Program-made: the position numbers and the translations under genes
Assembly: GCF_035634895.1 (NCBI RefSeq)
Contig: NZ_DASQCC010000223.1
Span: 1 to 64,000 of the forward strand
Reading direction: 5' to 3'
DNA length: 64,000 bases
Source of the DNA: Actinophytocola sp035634895
Lineage (GTDB): Bacteria; Actinomycetota; Actinomycetes; Mycobacteriales; Pseudonocardiaceae
Part shown: piece by piece, positions 42,496-50,632 of the stretch
Numbering within the stretch: position 1 is the stretch's first letter
Layout of the letters: each line of letters begins with the position of its first letter
Notes under the pieces: model-generated
Databases searched by the model: none
What the model was told of the DNA's origin: nothing
What the model saw: the letters and a program-made list of their open reading frames with translations, nothing else

Positions 42496-42605
42496 GCACG
42501 TGATGGTACGGAACCCTGAACCTTTGGCGCGGCGAAGCAGCCGAATTGGACGTGAGGTCTGGCCAGTAACTCAAATTGCCGTACGCGGTCACGGGTCACG
42601 TGTGG

Positions 42606-42611
42606 CATCGT
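42606..42611 (+). promoter_or_regulatory. -10-like CATCGT before the Rv2175c-like gene
   Basis: CATCGT stands 7 nt before the GTG at 42619. The first base departs from TANNNT, so this is a weaker case. Confidence 0.35.
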
Positions 42612-42618
42612 TTGCGGT

Positions 42619-42990
42619 GTGAGTGCGATCCCCTCCGCCGGCGACGTGCTGGGTCCCGAGATCGAGTTGCTGCCGCTGCCCGACGTGGCCGACCACCTGG
42701 GACTACCGGTAACCAAGGTCCGACAGGCGTTGCGGGACGGTCATCTGCTCGCGGTCCGCAGGAACGGGGTGCTGAGCGTGCCCAGGCCGTTCCTCACCGC
42801 GGACGGCCAGATCGTCAAGGGTCTGCCGGGCACGATCACCGTGCTCGCCGACGCCGGCTTCGCCCCGGACGACATGCTCCGCTGGCTGTTCGAGCCGGAC
42901 GAGACGCTGCCGGGTGGCACCCCCATCGAGGCGCTCCGCGCCACGGGTGGCCGCGAGGTCAAGCGCCGGGCTCAGGCACTCGCGTTCTAG
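42619..42990 (+). CDS. Rv2175c-like DNA-binding protein, PknL substrate family
   Basis: 123 aa. A helix-turn-helix (LPLPDVADHLGLPVTKVRQALRDGHLLAVRRNG) is followed by a C-terminal domain ending in GREVKRRAQALAF, matching the mycobacterial protein Rv2175c that PknL phosphorylates and thereby loosens from DNA (family knowledge). The flexible N-terminus is short and has one Ser and no obvious Thr acceptor. Divergent from pknL. The 3' end overlaps the convergent MauE-like gene by 32 bp. Confidence 0.88.
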   Translation: MSAIPSAGDVLGPEIELLPLPDVADHLGLPVTKVRQALRDGHLLAVRRNGVLSVPRPFLTADGQIVKGLPGTITVLADAGFAPDDMLRWLFEPDETLPGGTPIEALRATGGREVKRRAQALAF

Positions 42991-43696
42991 CCCGCGTCCC
43001 CGGAGGCGAAGGCGCGTCGGCCCGGACCTCGCGTTCGCGTGGGATCGGGCCCGCGGCCCGTGCCGCCGCGAGGGCGTCCAGGTACCTGCGGCGCTCGGTG
43101 TCGGTGCCCGCGTGCACGAACCCCAGCAGGAACGCCAGCCGCGCCGCCAGGCGGCCGCGGCGGGTCGGGGCGGCCCGCTGGGCCAGCCGGCGGGCGACGC
43201 GTGCCGACCGCACGGGCGCGACCCGTCCACCGGCCGTCGCCGCGACCGCCATGAGCGCCAGGAAGGCCGCCGCCCAGCCGGCCGAGGCCCAGCCGAACCC
43301 GGGTGACCACCCGGCGACGGCCAGGTGGGCCGCGCCGGCCGCCAGGACGGCCGTGCGGGCCAGTTCCGCGCCGCCGGCGGGTCCCTCGGTCAGCGACGCC
43401 CAGCACCCGCACGAGGCGCCACGCCGGACGGCCGCGACCACGAACCCGAGGAACCCCAGGAACGTCGCGGCCGCGGCGATCCCGACCGCGTGCCCGCCGA
43501 GCACGACCATCGCCGCGGCGAGCAGCAGCTCCCACAGCCCGAGCGCCTGGCCGGCACGGCGGAGCGCGGCCGTCGAGACGGTGCGCCGGACGAAGACACG
43601 GCGAAGCGCCCCGGCGACATGGTCGGGGCGCCACAGCTTGGGCAGGCCGGCGCCGGCCAGTAGGACGGCCAGCGCCAGCGCCACACCTTGCGACAT
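42959..43696 (-). CDS. MauE/DoxX-like redox-associated membrane protein
   Basis: 245 aa from ATG 43696 (GTG 43699 possible). The first 140 residues have four membrane helices with GAGLPKLWRPDHV and the Cys pair RRGASCGCWASLTEGPAGG, the layout of MauE-type proteins linked to disulfide formation. A second pair of helices and a long Arg/Pro-rich tail follow. It is the last gene of a three-gene minus-strand operon with two small proteins, so it may oxidise or handle a Cys-containing partner. That link is inferred. Confidence 0.75.
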   Translation of the reverse strand: MSQGVALALAVLLAGAGLPKLWRPDHVAGALRRVFVRRTVSTAALRRAGQALGLWELLLAAAMVVLGGHAVGIAAAATFLGFLGFVVAAVRRGASCGCWASLTEGPAGGAELARTAVLAAGAAHLAVAGWSPGFGWASAGWAAAFLALMAVAATAGGRVAPVRSARVARRLAQRAAPTRRGRLAARLAFLLGFVHAGTDTERRRYLDALAAARAAGPIPREREVRADAPSPPGTRARTRVPEPGA

Positions 43697-43700
43697 CACG

Positions 43701-43979
43701 TCACAGTTTGTCGTAGCAGTCCATGATGACCGCCATGACGGCGCCGAGGCTGGCGCCCGCGAGCACCACCGCCGCGGCGTCGGTGATCGCGATGCCGATC
43801 GCGGCCAGGGCACCGACGAGCCACTCGCCGCCCCATCTGGCCGCCACACCGAGCGCGGCCTTGGCCGTGTCGCTCAGCGAGTCCCACTTGTTCGCCAGGT
43901 CCCTGACCGTGTCCTCGCCGAGCTGGGCGAGGATCTCGCCGTCCTGACCCGCGCACGCGGCGAACTCATCCCAAGACAT
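43701..43979 (-). CDS. 92-aa hydrophobic small protein
   Basis: ATG 43979 behind GAGGAG. The first 50 residues are helical and acidic (WDEFAACAGQDGEILAQLG) with Cys9; the last 40 are Gly/Ala-rich and hydrophobic (two short membrane helices), ending with MDCYDKL and a second Cys. There is no signal peptide of the usual kind. It lies 4 nt before the MauE-like gene and 13 nt after the WDGS-repeat gene. A two-Cys membrane-active peptide next to a thiol-oxidoreductase-like membrane protein is suggestive of a bacteriocin-like pair, but the family is not recognised. Confidence 0.65.
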   Translation of the reverse strand: MSWDEFAACAGQDGEILAQLGEDTVRDLANKWDSLSDTAKAALGVAARWGGEWLVGALAAIGIAITDAAAVVLAGASLGAVMAVIMDCYDKL

Positions 43980-43992
43980 CTATCCGCTCCTC

Positions 43993-44481
43993 TCAGCTCT
44001 GGACCTGCTCGAGCGCTTCGCCGGTCGCCTGCAGCGACTCGCCGAGCGTCTTGTCGGTACCGGCGAACGCCGCGATCAGCGGGTCGCCGTCGGCGACGAC
44101 CCCGACCTCGGGGTCGGCCAGGATCTGGTCGCCGCCCTGCTGCGACAGCGCGTCGAAGATCGCCTTGTCGTCGTCGCCGAGCCCGTCGTACCAGTTGCTG
44201 ACGTGGTCGTAGACCTGCTTGATGTAGTCGGCGTCGGCGGCGTCGGCGGGGATGTCGAGACCCTTGTCGGCCAGCGCACCTTGCAGGTCGCCGCTTCCAC
44301 CGTCACTGCCGTCGCCGTCCACCGGCTGCCACTGGCTGCCGTCCCACTTCCACTGGCCGTCGTCGCTGAGCTGGCCGACCTCGGTCTGCTCGCCGCCGTC
44401 CTCGGGCACCGGCTGCCAGTCGCTGCCGTCCCACCAATACTTGCCGTCCTCGGAGAGCTGGGCTCCGTCTGGCACCGTCAT
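43993..44481 (-). CDS. protein with tandem WDGSxWQPV repeats
   Basis: 162 aa from ATG 44481, behind GGGAGGAC. Two Trp-rich repeats of about 17 residues (LSEDGKYWWDGSDWQPV and LSDDGQWKWDGSQWQPV) fill the N-terminal third; such repeats are common in actinobacterial surface or secretion-linked proteins. A Gly/Asp/Ser linker and an acidic helical C-terminal domain follow (DYIKQVYDHVSNWYDGLGD, DALSQQGGDQILADPE). No signal peptide. It leads a three-gene operon. Function unknown. Confidence 0.75.
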   Translation of the reverse strand: MTVPDGAQLSEDGKYWWDGSDWQPVPEDGGEQTEVGQLSDDGQWKWDGSQWQPVDGDGSDGGSGDLQGALADKGLDIPADAADADYIKQVYDHVSNWYDGLGDDDKAIFDALSQQGGDQILADPEVGVVADGDPLIAAFAGTDKTLGESLQATGEALEQVQS

Positions 44482-44576
44482 CGAGTCCTCCCACGGTGAC
44501 CGGCCCACGACTACCGTGGCCCGTACCAGCGAGGATGGCCGTTTCGGGCGGTCTGGGGCAGTCGTCGTGGACCGGG

Positions 44577-45506
44577 TTAACGGGTGCCGCGCGGTACCCC
44601 AAAGGGCAGCGCTCTGGCCGCCGCGAGGGCAAGCCCCGGCGCGGCGATGCGCAACCGGCGGCGGGTCGGCACGACCACCCGCCGGCCCAGCACGTCGTAG
44701 TCGCACGCGACGATCTCGTCGAGGATGTGCCGGTACAGCCGCGCCGCGGTGCCGATGCACGGCCGGGACGCCTCGCGCAGCAAGGAGATCCCCGGCTCGG
44801 CGCGGCGGTAGACGGCCTGGTTGCAAGCCACGAGGTGGGCGAGCGCCCGCCGGACCCGACGGTCCGCGCGGCCCGTCCGGTGTGCGTGCTCGAGCATCGC
44901 CCGGTCCACGCCGAACGCGGCCAGCTCCTCGGCCGGCAGGTACAGCCGGCCGCGGTCGAGGTCCTCGCCGACGTCCCGCAGGAAGTTCGTGAGCTGGAAC
45001 GCCTCACCCAGCGCGGCCGCGTACGGCGCGGCCTCCTCGCGCGGGCCGGTCGTGCCGAGCACCGGCAGCATCTGCAGCCCGATCACGCCGGCCGAGCCGT
45101 GCGTGTACTCGGCGAGGGCGGCGAACGTGGCGTAGCCGGTGACCGTCAGGTCCATCCGCATGGACGCGAGGAACTCGGTGAACAGCCGCTCCTCGATGCG
45201 GTAGCGCCGCACGGTGTCCGCGAGCGCGGCCAACACGGGGTGCTGGGCCGGTGTGCCGGTGACGCGGTCTCGCAGCGCCTCGTGGAGGGCCTTCTCGAGG
45301 GTGTTCAGCGCGTGCGCGGGATCGCCCGGCGCGACCGCGTTGTCGACGATCTCGTCCGCGAGCCGCGCGAAGCCGTACAGGGCATGTACCGCCGGACGAC
45401 TGTCCGGAGGCAGTAGCCGGGTGGCGAGGAAGTAGGTGCGCCCGTAGCGGGCGTTGATCCGCCGGCACGCCTCGTAAGCCAGGTCGAGGTCGCTGGCCGG
45501 GCTCAC
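44577..45506 (-). CDS. crtB: phytoene synthase
   Basis: Joins two GGPP to phytoene. 309 aa from the GTG at 45506, whose codon overlaps the upstream stop. Prenyl-diphosphate-binding motifs are FARLADEIVD and LRDVGEDLDRGRLYLP, with YTHGSAGVIGLQMLPVLG between. It is the last gene of the idsA-crtI-lipoprotein-crtB operon. Squalene synthase-like activity is less likely because crtI is present. Confidence 0.92.
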   Translation of the reverse strand: MSPASDLDLAYEACRRINARYGRTYFLATRLLPPDSRPAVHALYGFARLADEIVDNAVAPGDPAHALNTLEKALHEALRDRVTGTPAQHPVLAALADTVRRYRIEERLFTEFLASMRMDLTVTGYATFAALAEYTHGSAGVIGLQMLPVLGTTGPREEAAPYAAALGEAFQLTNFLRDVGEDLDRGRLYLPAEELAAFGVDRAMLEHAHRTGRADRRVRRALAHLVACNQAVYRRAEPGISLLREASRPCIGTAARLYRHILDEIVACDYDVLGRRVVVPTRRRLRIAAPGLALAAARALPFGVPRGTR

Positions 45507-46897
45507 TTCGGGCAGCTCGTCCACTGGCCGGCCGGGCACTTCCCCTTGTCCTTGACGTAGGCCGCGACCAGCTGGTTGACCAGCGCGTAGGCCGACACCT
45601 CGTTCTCCGAGGTGGTGACCAGCGAGTACGTGCACACCGCCTTGGTGAGGCCGAGACAGGCCCGCAGCTGCGCCTTCGCGCTGTCCCGCCAGTACTTCGC
45701 CGACGCCACCCCGTACTTCCACACGCCGGCGGAGTTGCCGATCTCGTAGACGGTGTGGCCCTTCCCGGTGTCCTGCTTCTTCTTCGGGTCCGCGGGCTTG
45801 GCCGCGCCGAGCGTCGCCAGCGCGGTCGCGTCCGGCGGGTCCGCGAGCGCGAGCGCGGTCCACACCGCGCCGTACGGGTGAGTGCCGGGCACCGAGTTGG
45901 CCCGCTGGTAGAAGCTCACCCACTGCGGTGTGGTGACCGCGCAGCTCATCGACAGCGACGCGCCGGGCGCGACCGGGTCGGAGATCTGCTCACAGCTGCC
46001 CAGGGACGCGTTGTCGCCCGTCCAGTCGGCCTTCAGGTGGATCCGCACGGCCTTCTTCGACGGGTTGGTGACGTCCACCGCGACGGTGCAGCTGGCCGCG
46101 CCGCACGCGTCGAACCGGTTGCCGCCCTGGGTGATCGAGGTGAGCGCGTCGACCGCGGTGCCCAGCTCGTTCTTCGCCAGGTTCGCGAGGTCGGTGTAGA
46201 TCTGGTTGACGTTCGCCGACACGTCGGTCACCGCGACCCGCATGTCCTTGGCCTTGGCGTTCTGCGCCGTGCCGATCTCGTCGACGGCCAGGCTCACCAC
46301 GCCGTGCGGCGCGTCCTTGGCCAGGTACGCCGTGCCGCCGTCGACCGGGACCTCGAGCGCGGTCACCGAGCCGACGGTCGTGGTCCGGGTGGTCAGCTCC
46401 TTGTCGGCGTCCCTGACGGCCTTGCCGGCGGTCCTGGCGACCACGTCCGGGGCGAAGATGTCGCCGAAGTCGACGCCGAGCAGCACCGACGGCAGCTTCA
46501 CCCAGCGGTTGCCGAGCGCGGTGCCGTTGCCGGAGGAGACGCCGAACCGGGTGGCCAGCGCCGCCCAGAACTCGGGCGCGCCCTTGAGGTACAGGGTCTT
46601 GTCGAGCACGGCGAGCGTCGCGCCGAGGCCCTGGACGGTGACCGTGCCGAACACCTCGCCGCCGCCGGTCGCCGTCACGTCGACGGTGAGCTTGGCGCCG
46701 TCGGACGCGGTCAGGTCGCCCTGGTAGTGCACGGCGGCCGCCTCGGCGAAGCTCGACATCGCCGCCGCCGTCGCCTCCGCGGTGGTGAGCGGTCCGATGT
46801 CGACACCGCTCGCGCTGCCCGACACCTCGTTGGTGCAGGCGCTCACCGCGAGCAGACCCGCCGCTAGCACCGCGATCAGGCGCGATCTTCTGGCCAT
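45503..46897 (-). CDS. lipoprotein of unknown function in the carotenoid operon
   Basis: 464 aa from ATG 46897 with GGAGAG upstream. The signal ends in the lipobox AVSAC. The N-terminal part (about 40-230) has the beta-rich look of LppX/LprAFG-like lipid carriers (DLTASDGAKLTVDVTATGGGEVFG, RWVKLPSVLLGVD); the middle has paired Cys (FDACGAASCTVAVDV); the C-terminus has CLGLTKAVCTYSL and ends CPAGQWTSCPK. It overlaps crtB (GTGA) and follows crtI by 67 bp. A role in carrying carotenoid or other lipid is possible but inferred only from context. Confidence 0.75.
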   Translation of the reverse strand: MARRSRLIAVLAAGLLAVSACTNEVSGSASGVDIGPLTTAEATAAAMSSFAEAAAVHYQGDLTASDGAKLTVDVTATGGGEVFGTVTVQGLGATLAVLDKTLYLKGAPEFWAALATRFGVSSGNGTALGNRWVKLPSVLLGVDFGDIFAPDVVARTAGKAVRDADKELTTRTTTVGSVTALEVPVDGGTAYLAKDAPHGVVSLAVDEIGTAQNAKAKDMRVAVTDVSANVNQIYTDLANLAKNELGTAVDALTSITQGGNRFDACGAASCTVAVDVTNPSKKAVRIHLKADWTGDNASLGSCEQISDPVAPGASLSMSCAVTTPQWVSFYQRANSVPGTHPYGAVWTALALADPPDATALATLGAAKPADPKKKQDTGKGHTVYEIGNSAGVWKYGVASAKYWRDSAKAQLRACLGLTKAVCTYSLVTTSENEVSAYALVNQLVAAYVKDKGKCPAGQWTSCPK

Positions 46898-46964
46898 CGT
46901 GCGACTCTCCATCCAGGCACGCCCCTCGGTCCGTTCGGCGTTGCCGCGAAGGGAGTATCCCAAC

Positions 46965-48485
46965 TCAACGGACGGCCACGTGCCGGGACGTCCGCACGGC
47001 CTGGTCGACGCCTGGTCCGACCACTCGCTCGGCCGCCAGCCGGCCCGAGATCACCACCGGCGGGATGCCGACGCCCGGGGTCGTGCCGCACCCGGCCAGC
47101 ACGGTGTTCGCCACGCCGCGCACCAGGTTCCCCGGCCGGAACGGGCCGGTCTGGGCGAGCGTGTGGGCCAGCGAGAACGGGGTGCCGGCGCCGAGCCCGG
47201 CCGCCGCCCAGTCCGCCGGGGTGACGAGCCGCTCGACCTCGACGGCGCCGTCGAACCCGGTGAGCCCGCGCTCGTCGAGCACCCGCCCCAGCTCGGCGCG
47301 GTACGCCGGCCCGACCCGGGGCCAGTCGATCGGTCCGGCCTCCAGGTTCGGGCACGGCGCGAGCACGGAGACGACGTGCCGGCCCGCCGGCGCGAGGCCG
47401 GGGTCGGTCGTGGACGGTTGGGTGACCAGCAGCGACGGGTCGCTCATGAGCCTGCCCCAGCGGAGGATCTCGTCGAACGTGCGGTCCCAGTGCCGGCCGA
47501 AGAACACCGTGTGGTGTGCCAGCGACGGCCAGGTCCGGTCGACGCCGGCGTGCAGGACCACCGCCGAGGGCGACCAGCGTGGCCGCAGTGGGCGGCGCGG
47601 GGCCAGGCCGAGCAGGCGGTAGGAGACCGGCAGGTCGGGCGTGAGCACGACCGCGTCGCACGGGATCCGCTCGCCGTGCGTCGTGCGGACGGCCGCGACC
47701 CGGTCACCCCGCCGCTCCAGCCACGCGGCGGCGGTCGAGGTCCGCACGTCCGCGCCCGCGCCGACGGCCGCCGCGGCCATGGCGTCGGCGACCGCGGCCA
47801 CACCGCCCCGCGGGAACCACACCCCCGCGACGGTGTCCATGTACGGGATGACGGCGTACGCGGCCAGCGCGTGCCGCGGCGCGAGGCCCGCGTACAGGGA
47901 CTGGAACGAGAACAGCCGCCGCAGCCGCTCGTCGGTCAGGAACCGGCCGATCCTTGGGCCGAGCCGGCCGAACCCGCCGAGTGCGGCCAGGTGCGCGAGC
48001 CCGGGGGAGACCAGGTCGAGCGGTGAGTCGAAGTTGGCGCCGATGAACGTGTCCCGCTCGACCCGGTACAGCTCGGTGAGCCAGGCCCTGAGCCTTCGGT
48101 AACCGGCGGCTTCCGCCGGCCCGGCGACGCGGCGGACCTCCGCCGCCATCGCCTCGGCGTCGGTGTGCACGGCGATGGTGCTGCCGTCGGCGAAGTGCGC
48201 GCGGTAGGCGGGGTCCAGCCTGGTCAGCTCGACCCGCTCGGCCAGCGACGAGCCCACGGCGGCGAACGCCTCGTCCAGCAGGTCCGGCATGGTCAGGACG
48301 GACGCGCCGGTGTCGATCCGGTAGCCGCCGAGCTGGTCGCCGCCGGCCCGGCCGCCCACCCGCGGCGCGGCCTCCAGGACGGTCACCCGCCGGCCCGCGC
48401 CGAGCAGGTACAGCGTGGCGGACAGCCCGGCCAGCCCCGCGCCGACCACGACCACGTGGTCGGTCGGGCCGGTCAGCCGACGCAT
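46965..48485 (-). CDS. crtI: phytoene desaturase
   Basis: FAD enzyme of 506 aa that turns phytoene into lycopene or neurosporene. Rossmann motif VVVVGAGLAGLSATLYLLGAGRRVTVLEAAPRVGGRAG at the N-terminus, C-terminal GCGTTPGVGIPPVVISGRLAAERV. The ATG follows the stop of the GGPP synthase gene without a gap. Together with crtB and GGPP synthase it forms a minimal lycopene pathway. Confidence 0.94.
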   Translation of the reverse strand: MRRLTGPTDHVVVVGAGLAGLSATLYLLGAGRRVTVLEAAPRVGGRAGGDQLGGYRIDTGASVLTMPDLLDEAFAAVGSSLAERVELTRLDPAYRAHFADGSTIAVHTDAEAMAAEVRRVAGPAEAAGYRRLRAWLTELYRVERDTFIGANFDSPLDLVSPGLAHLAALGGFGRLGPRIGRFLTDERLRRLFSFQSLYAGLAPRHALAAYAVIPYMDTVAGVWFPRGGVAAVADAMAAAAVGAGADVRTSTAAAWLERRGDRVAAVRTTHGERIPCDAVVLTPDLPVSYRLLGLAPRRPLRPRWSPSAVVLHAGVDRTWPSLAHHTVFFGRHWDRTFDEILRWGRLMSDPSLLVTQPSTTDPGLAPAGRHVVSVLAPCPNLEAGPIDWPRVGPAYRAELGRVLDERGLTGFDGAVEVERLVTPADWAAAGLGAGTPFSLAHTLAQTGPFRPGNLVRGVANTVLAGCGTTPGVGIPPVVISGRLAAERVVGPGVDQAVRTSRHVAVR

Positions 48486-49586
48486 TCAGCGGTCCCGTCG
48501 GGTGGCGGCGATCGCGAGGTCGGCGAGCCGGGTGCGGCCGGGGTCGGTCAGCCCGGACTCCTCCAGCGCGGCCATGCCGCTGCCGGTGAGCAGCTCGATC
48601 CGCCGCTCCAGCTCGTCGACCGCCCCGACCTCGACGAGCAGCTCCCGCACGCGGTCGATGTTCGCCATGGTCAGCGCCGGGTCACCGAGCACGCCGCGCA
48701 GGTGGTCCGCGTCCGCGTGCCGCCCGGCCGCATCCGCGTACTTCAGCCCGAGCGCCACGAGCAGCGTGCGCTTGCCCTCCCGCAGGTCGTCGCCGACGGG
48801 TTTGCCGGTGACCTCGATGTCGCCGTACATGCCGAGCAGGTCGTCCCGCAGCTGGAACGCGATGCCGATGTCGGTGCCGAACCTGCGGACCGCGTCCACG
48901 GTGTCCTCGCCGGCGCCGGCGAGCGCGACCCCCATGTGCAGCGGCCGCTCCACCGTGTAGGCGGCCGTCTTGAGCCGGGCCACGCCGAACGGCCGGTCCT
49001 CCGACTCGTCGCCCTCGGCCTGGGCCAGGACGTCCAGGTACTGGCCGGCGAACATCTCGGCCCGCATGGCGAGCCAGGGAGCACGGGCCGCCCGGCGCAT
49101 CTCGTCGGCCAGCGGCGCGCCGGTGAACAGGTCGTCGGCCCAGGCCAGCGCCAGGTCGCCGAGCAGGATCGCGGCGGCCGTGCCGAACCGTTCCGGCTCG
49201 CCGAGCCAGCCGCCGGCGCGGTGGGCCTCGGTGAAGCGGACGTGCACGGTCGGCTGGCCGCGGCGCAGCTCGGAGGCGTCCATGACGTCGTCGTGGACCA
49301 GGGCGCAGGTCTGGATCAGCTCGAGCGCGCTGACCGCGGTGAGCACGGCCTCGGCACGCGGCCCGGCGCCCTCGCCGCCGGCCGCCCGCCAGCCCCACCA
49401 GGCGAAGGTGGGCCGGATGCGCTTGCCGCCTCGCAACGCGAAGTCGGACAGCGTGTCCACCGCGGCGGCGAAGGTCTGGGCCAACGCCGGCAGCTCCGCA
49501 CGCCGCTGCGCCAGGTAGCGCCGGAGCAGGGCCTCGACGTGCCGGTGTACCGCGGTGTCGATGTCGCCGTCGATCTCCAGGGTCAC
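48486..49586 (-). CDS. idsA: geranylgeranyl diphosphate synthase
   Basis: 366 aa from GTG 49586 with CAGGAT 6 nt before it. GGKRIRP, first Asp-rich motif LVHDDVMDASELRRG and second motif QLRDDLLGMYGD are present; the second motif is DDxxG, as in mycobacterial IdsA2 (Rv2173). It supplies GGPP to CrtB. First gene of the carotenoid operon. Confidence 0.93.
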   Translation of the reverse strand: MTLEIDGDIDTAVHRHVEALLRRYLAQRRAELPALAQTFAAAVDTLSDFALRGGKRIRPTFAWWGWRAAGGEGAGPRAEAVLTAVSALELIQTCALVHDDVMDASELRRGQPTVHVRFTEAHRAGGWLGEPERFGTAAAILLGDLALAWADDLFTGAPLADEMRRAARAPWLAMRAEMFAGQYLDVLAQAEGDESEDRPFGVARLKTAAYTVERPLHMGVALAGAGEDTVDAVRRFGTDIGIAFQLRDDLLGMYGDIEVTGKPVGDDLREGKRTLLVALGLKYADAAGRHADADHLRGVLGDPALTMANIDRVRELLVEVGAVDELERRIELLTGSGMAALEESGLTDPGRTRLADLAIAATRRDR

Positions 49587-49660
49587 GTACCCATCCTGCG
49601 TGTTCAGCCCGTGCCACGCATCGGCGGGGTGGGCTTGAGAGGACGTTGAGCTCCACTCAC

Positions 49661-49666
49661 TACCCT
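49661..49666 (+). promoter_or_regulatory. -10-like TACCCT before the metF leader ORF
   Basis: TACCCT, 7 nt, ATG at 49674. The RNA would begin with the mini-ORF, leaving the metF start about 56 nt inside the message. Confidence 0.55.
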
Positions 49667-49673
49667 GACTTTC

Positions 49674-49733
49674 ATGAGCGGAGCCTGCGAAGCGGATCAT
49701 CAGCGCCCGGGAGCTGGCGAGGGGGCGGCATGA
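49674..49733 (+). CDS. 19-codon leader peptide candidate upstream of metF
   Basis: ATG 49674 opens a frame beginning MSGACEADHQ and ending with TGA that overlaps the metF ATG (ATGA at 49730-49733). The overlap and the leaderless -10 box make translation plausible, with metF reached by coupling. The first 26 nt are a copy of the dispersed element seen at 26682. The Cys codon at position 5 is notable before a one-carbon/methionine gene, but no attenuator hairpin was found. Confidence 0.5.
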   Translation: MSGACEADHQRPGAGEGAA

Positions 49734-50632
49734 CTACGGTGGTGGATCGCATCCCCGGTGACCGGCCGGTGTTCTCCGTCGAGTTCATGCCCCCGCGCGA
49801 CGACGCGGACGAGCTGCGGCTGTGGAACGCCATCCGCTCGCTGGAGGGCCTCGACCCGGCGTTCGTATCGGTGACCTACGGCGCGGGCGGTTCCAGCCGG
49901 GACCGCACGATCCGCACCACCGGACGGGTGGTGACCGAGACCACGCTCGTCTCGATGGCCCATCTCACGGCCGTCGACCACTCGGTCGCCGAGCTGCGCA
50001 ACGTCATCGGCTGGTACGCGTCGCTGGGCATCCGCAACGTGCTGGCGCTGCGTGGCGACCCGCAGGGCGACCCCAACGGCGAGTGGGTCCAGCACCCGGA
50101 AGGCCTGGCCTACGCCGAGGAGCTGGTGAGTCTCGTCCGCTCACTCGGCGACTTCTGCGTCGGCGTGTCGGCGTTCCCGTACGGCCACCCACGCTCCGCC
50201 GACCTCGACGAGGACACGAAGTACCTGGTCCGCAAGCTGCGAGCGGGCGCCGACTTCGCCATCGCCCAGCTGTTCTTCGAAGCGGACGACTTCCTGCGGC
50301 TGCGTGACCGGGTGGCCGCGGCGGGCTGCGAGACGCTCCTGCTGCCCGGCGTGATGCCGCTCACCACCCCGAAGATCCTGAGCAAGACGGTGGAGCTGTC
50401 GGGCGCTCCCGTGCCGGCCTCGCTGGCCGGCCGGCTCGACCCGCTGGCCGGCGACGCGAAGGCCTTCCGCGAGGAGGGCATGAACGTGACCACCGAGCTG
50501 TGCGCGCGCCTGCTGGCCGAAGGCGTGCCCAGCCTGCACTTCTACACGTTCAACCGCTCGAAGGCGACGAAGGAGATCGTGGTCGAGCGCCTGGGCCTGG
50601 TCCCGGGCCGCACGGCCCAGCCCGTCGGCTAG
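49730..50632 (+). CDS. metF: methylenetetrahydrofolate reductase
   Basis: 300 aa; reduces 5,10-methylene-THF to 5-methyl-THF for methionine synthesis. VFSVEFMPPRDDADE (Glu of the active site), SVTYGAGGSSRDRT, NVLALRGDPQGD, YPYGHPRS-like FPYGHPRSADL and FFEADDFLRLRDR are typical. ATG 49730 is translationally coupled to a mini-ORF. By position it matches Rv2172c. The stop shares CTAG with the convergent LppM-like gene. Confidence 0.93.
   Translation: MTTVVDRIPGDRPVFSVEFMPPRDDADELRLWNAIRSLEGLDPAFVSVTYGAGGSSRDRTIRTTGRVVTETTLVSMAHLTAVDHSVAELRNVIGWYASLGIRNVLALRGDPQGDPNGEWVQHPEGLAYAEELVSLVRSLGDFCVGVSAFPYGHPRSADLDEDTKYLVRKLRAGADFAIAQLFFEADDFLRLRDRVAAAGCETLLLPGVMPLTTPKILSKTVELSGAPVPASLAGRLDPLAGDAKAFREEGMNVTTELCARLLAEGVPSLHFYTFNRSKATKEIVVERLGLVPGRTAQPVG

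Noticed and set aside
40288..42519. 743-codon plus-strand open frame opposite pknL
   Set aside because: Shadow of the kinase/PASTA gene; composition typical of antisense frames.
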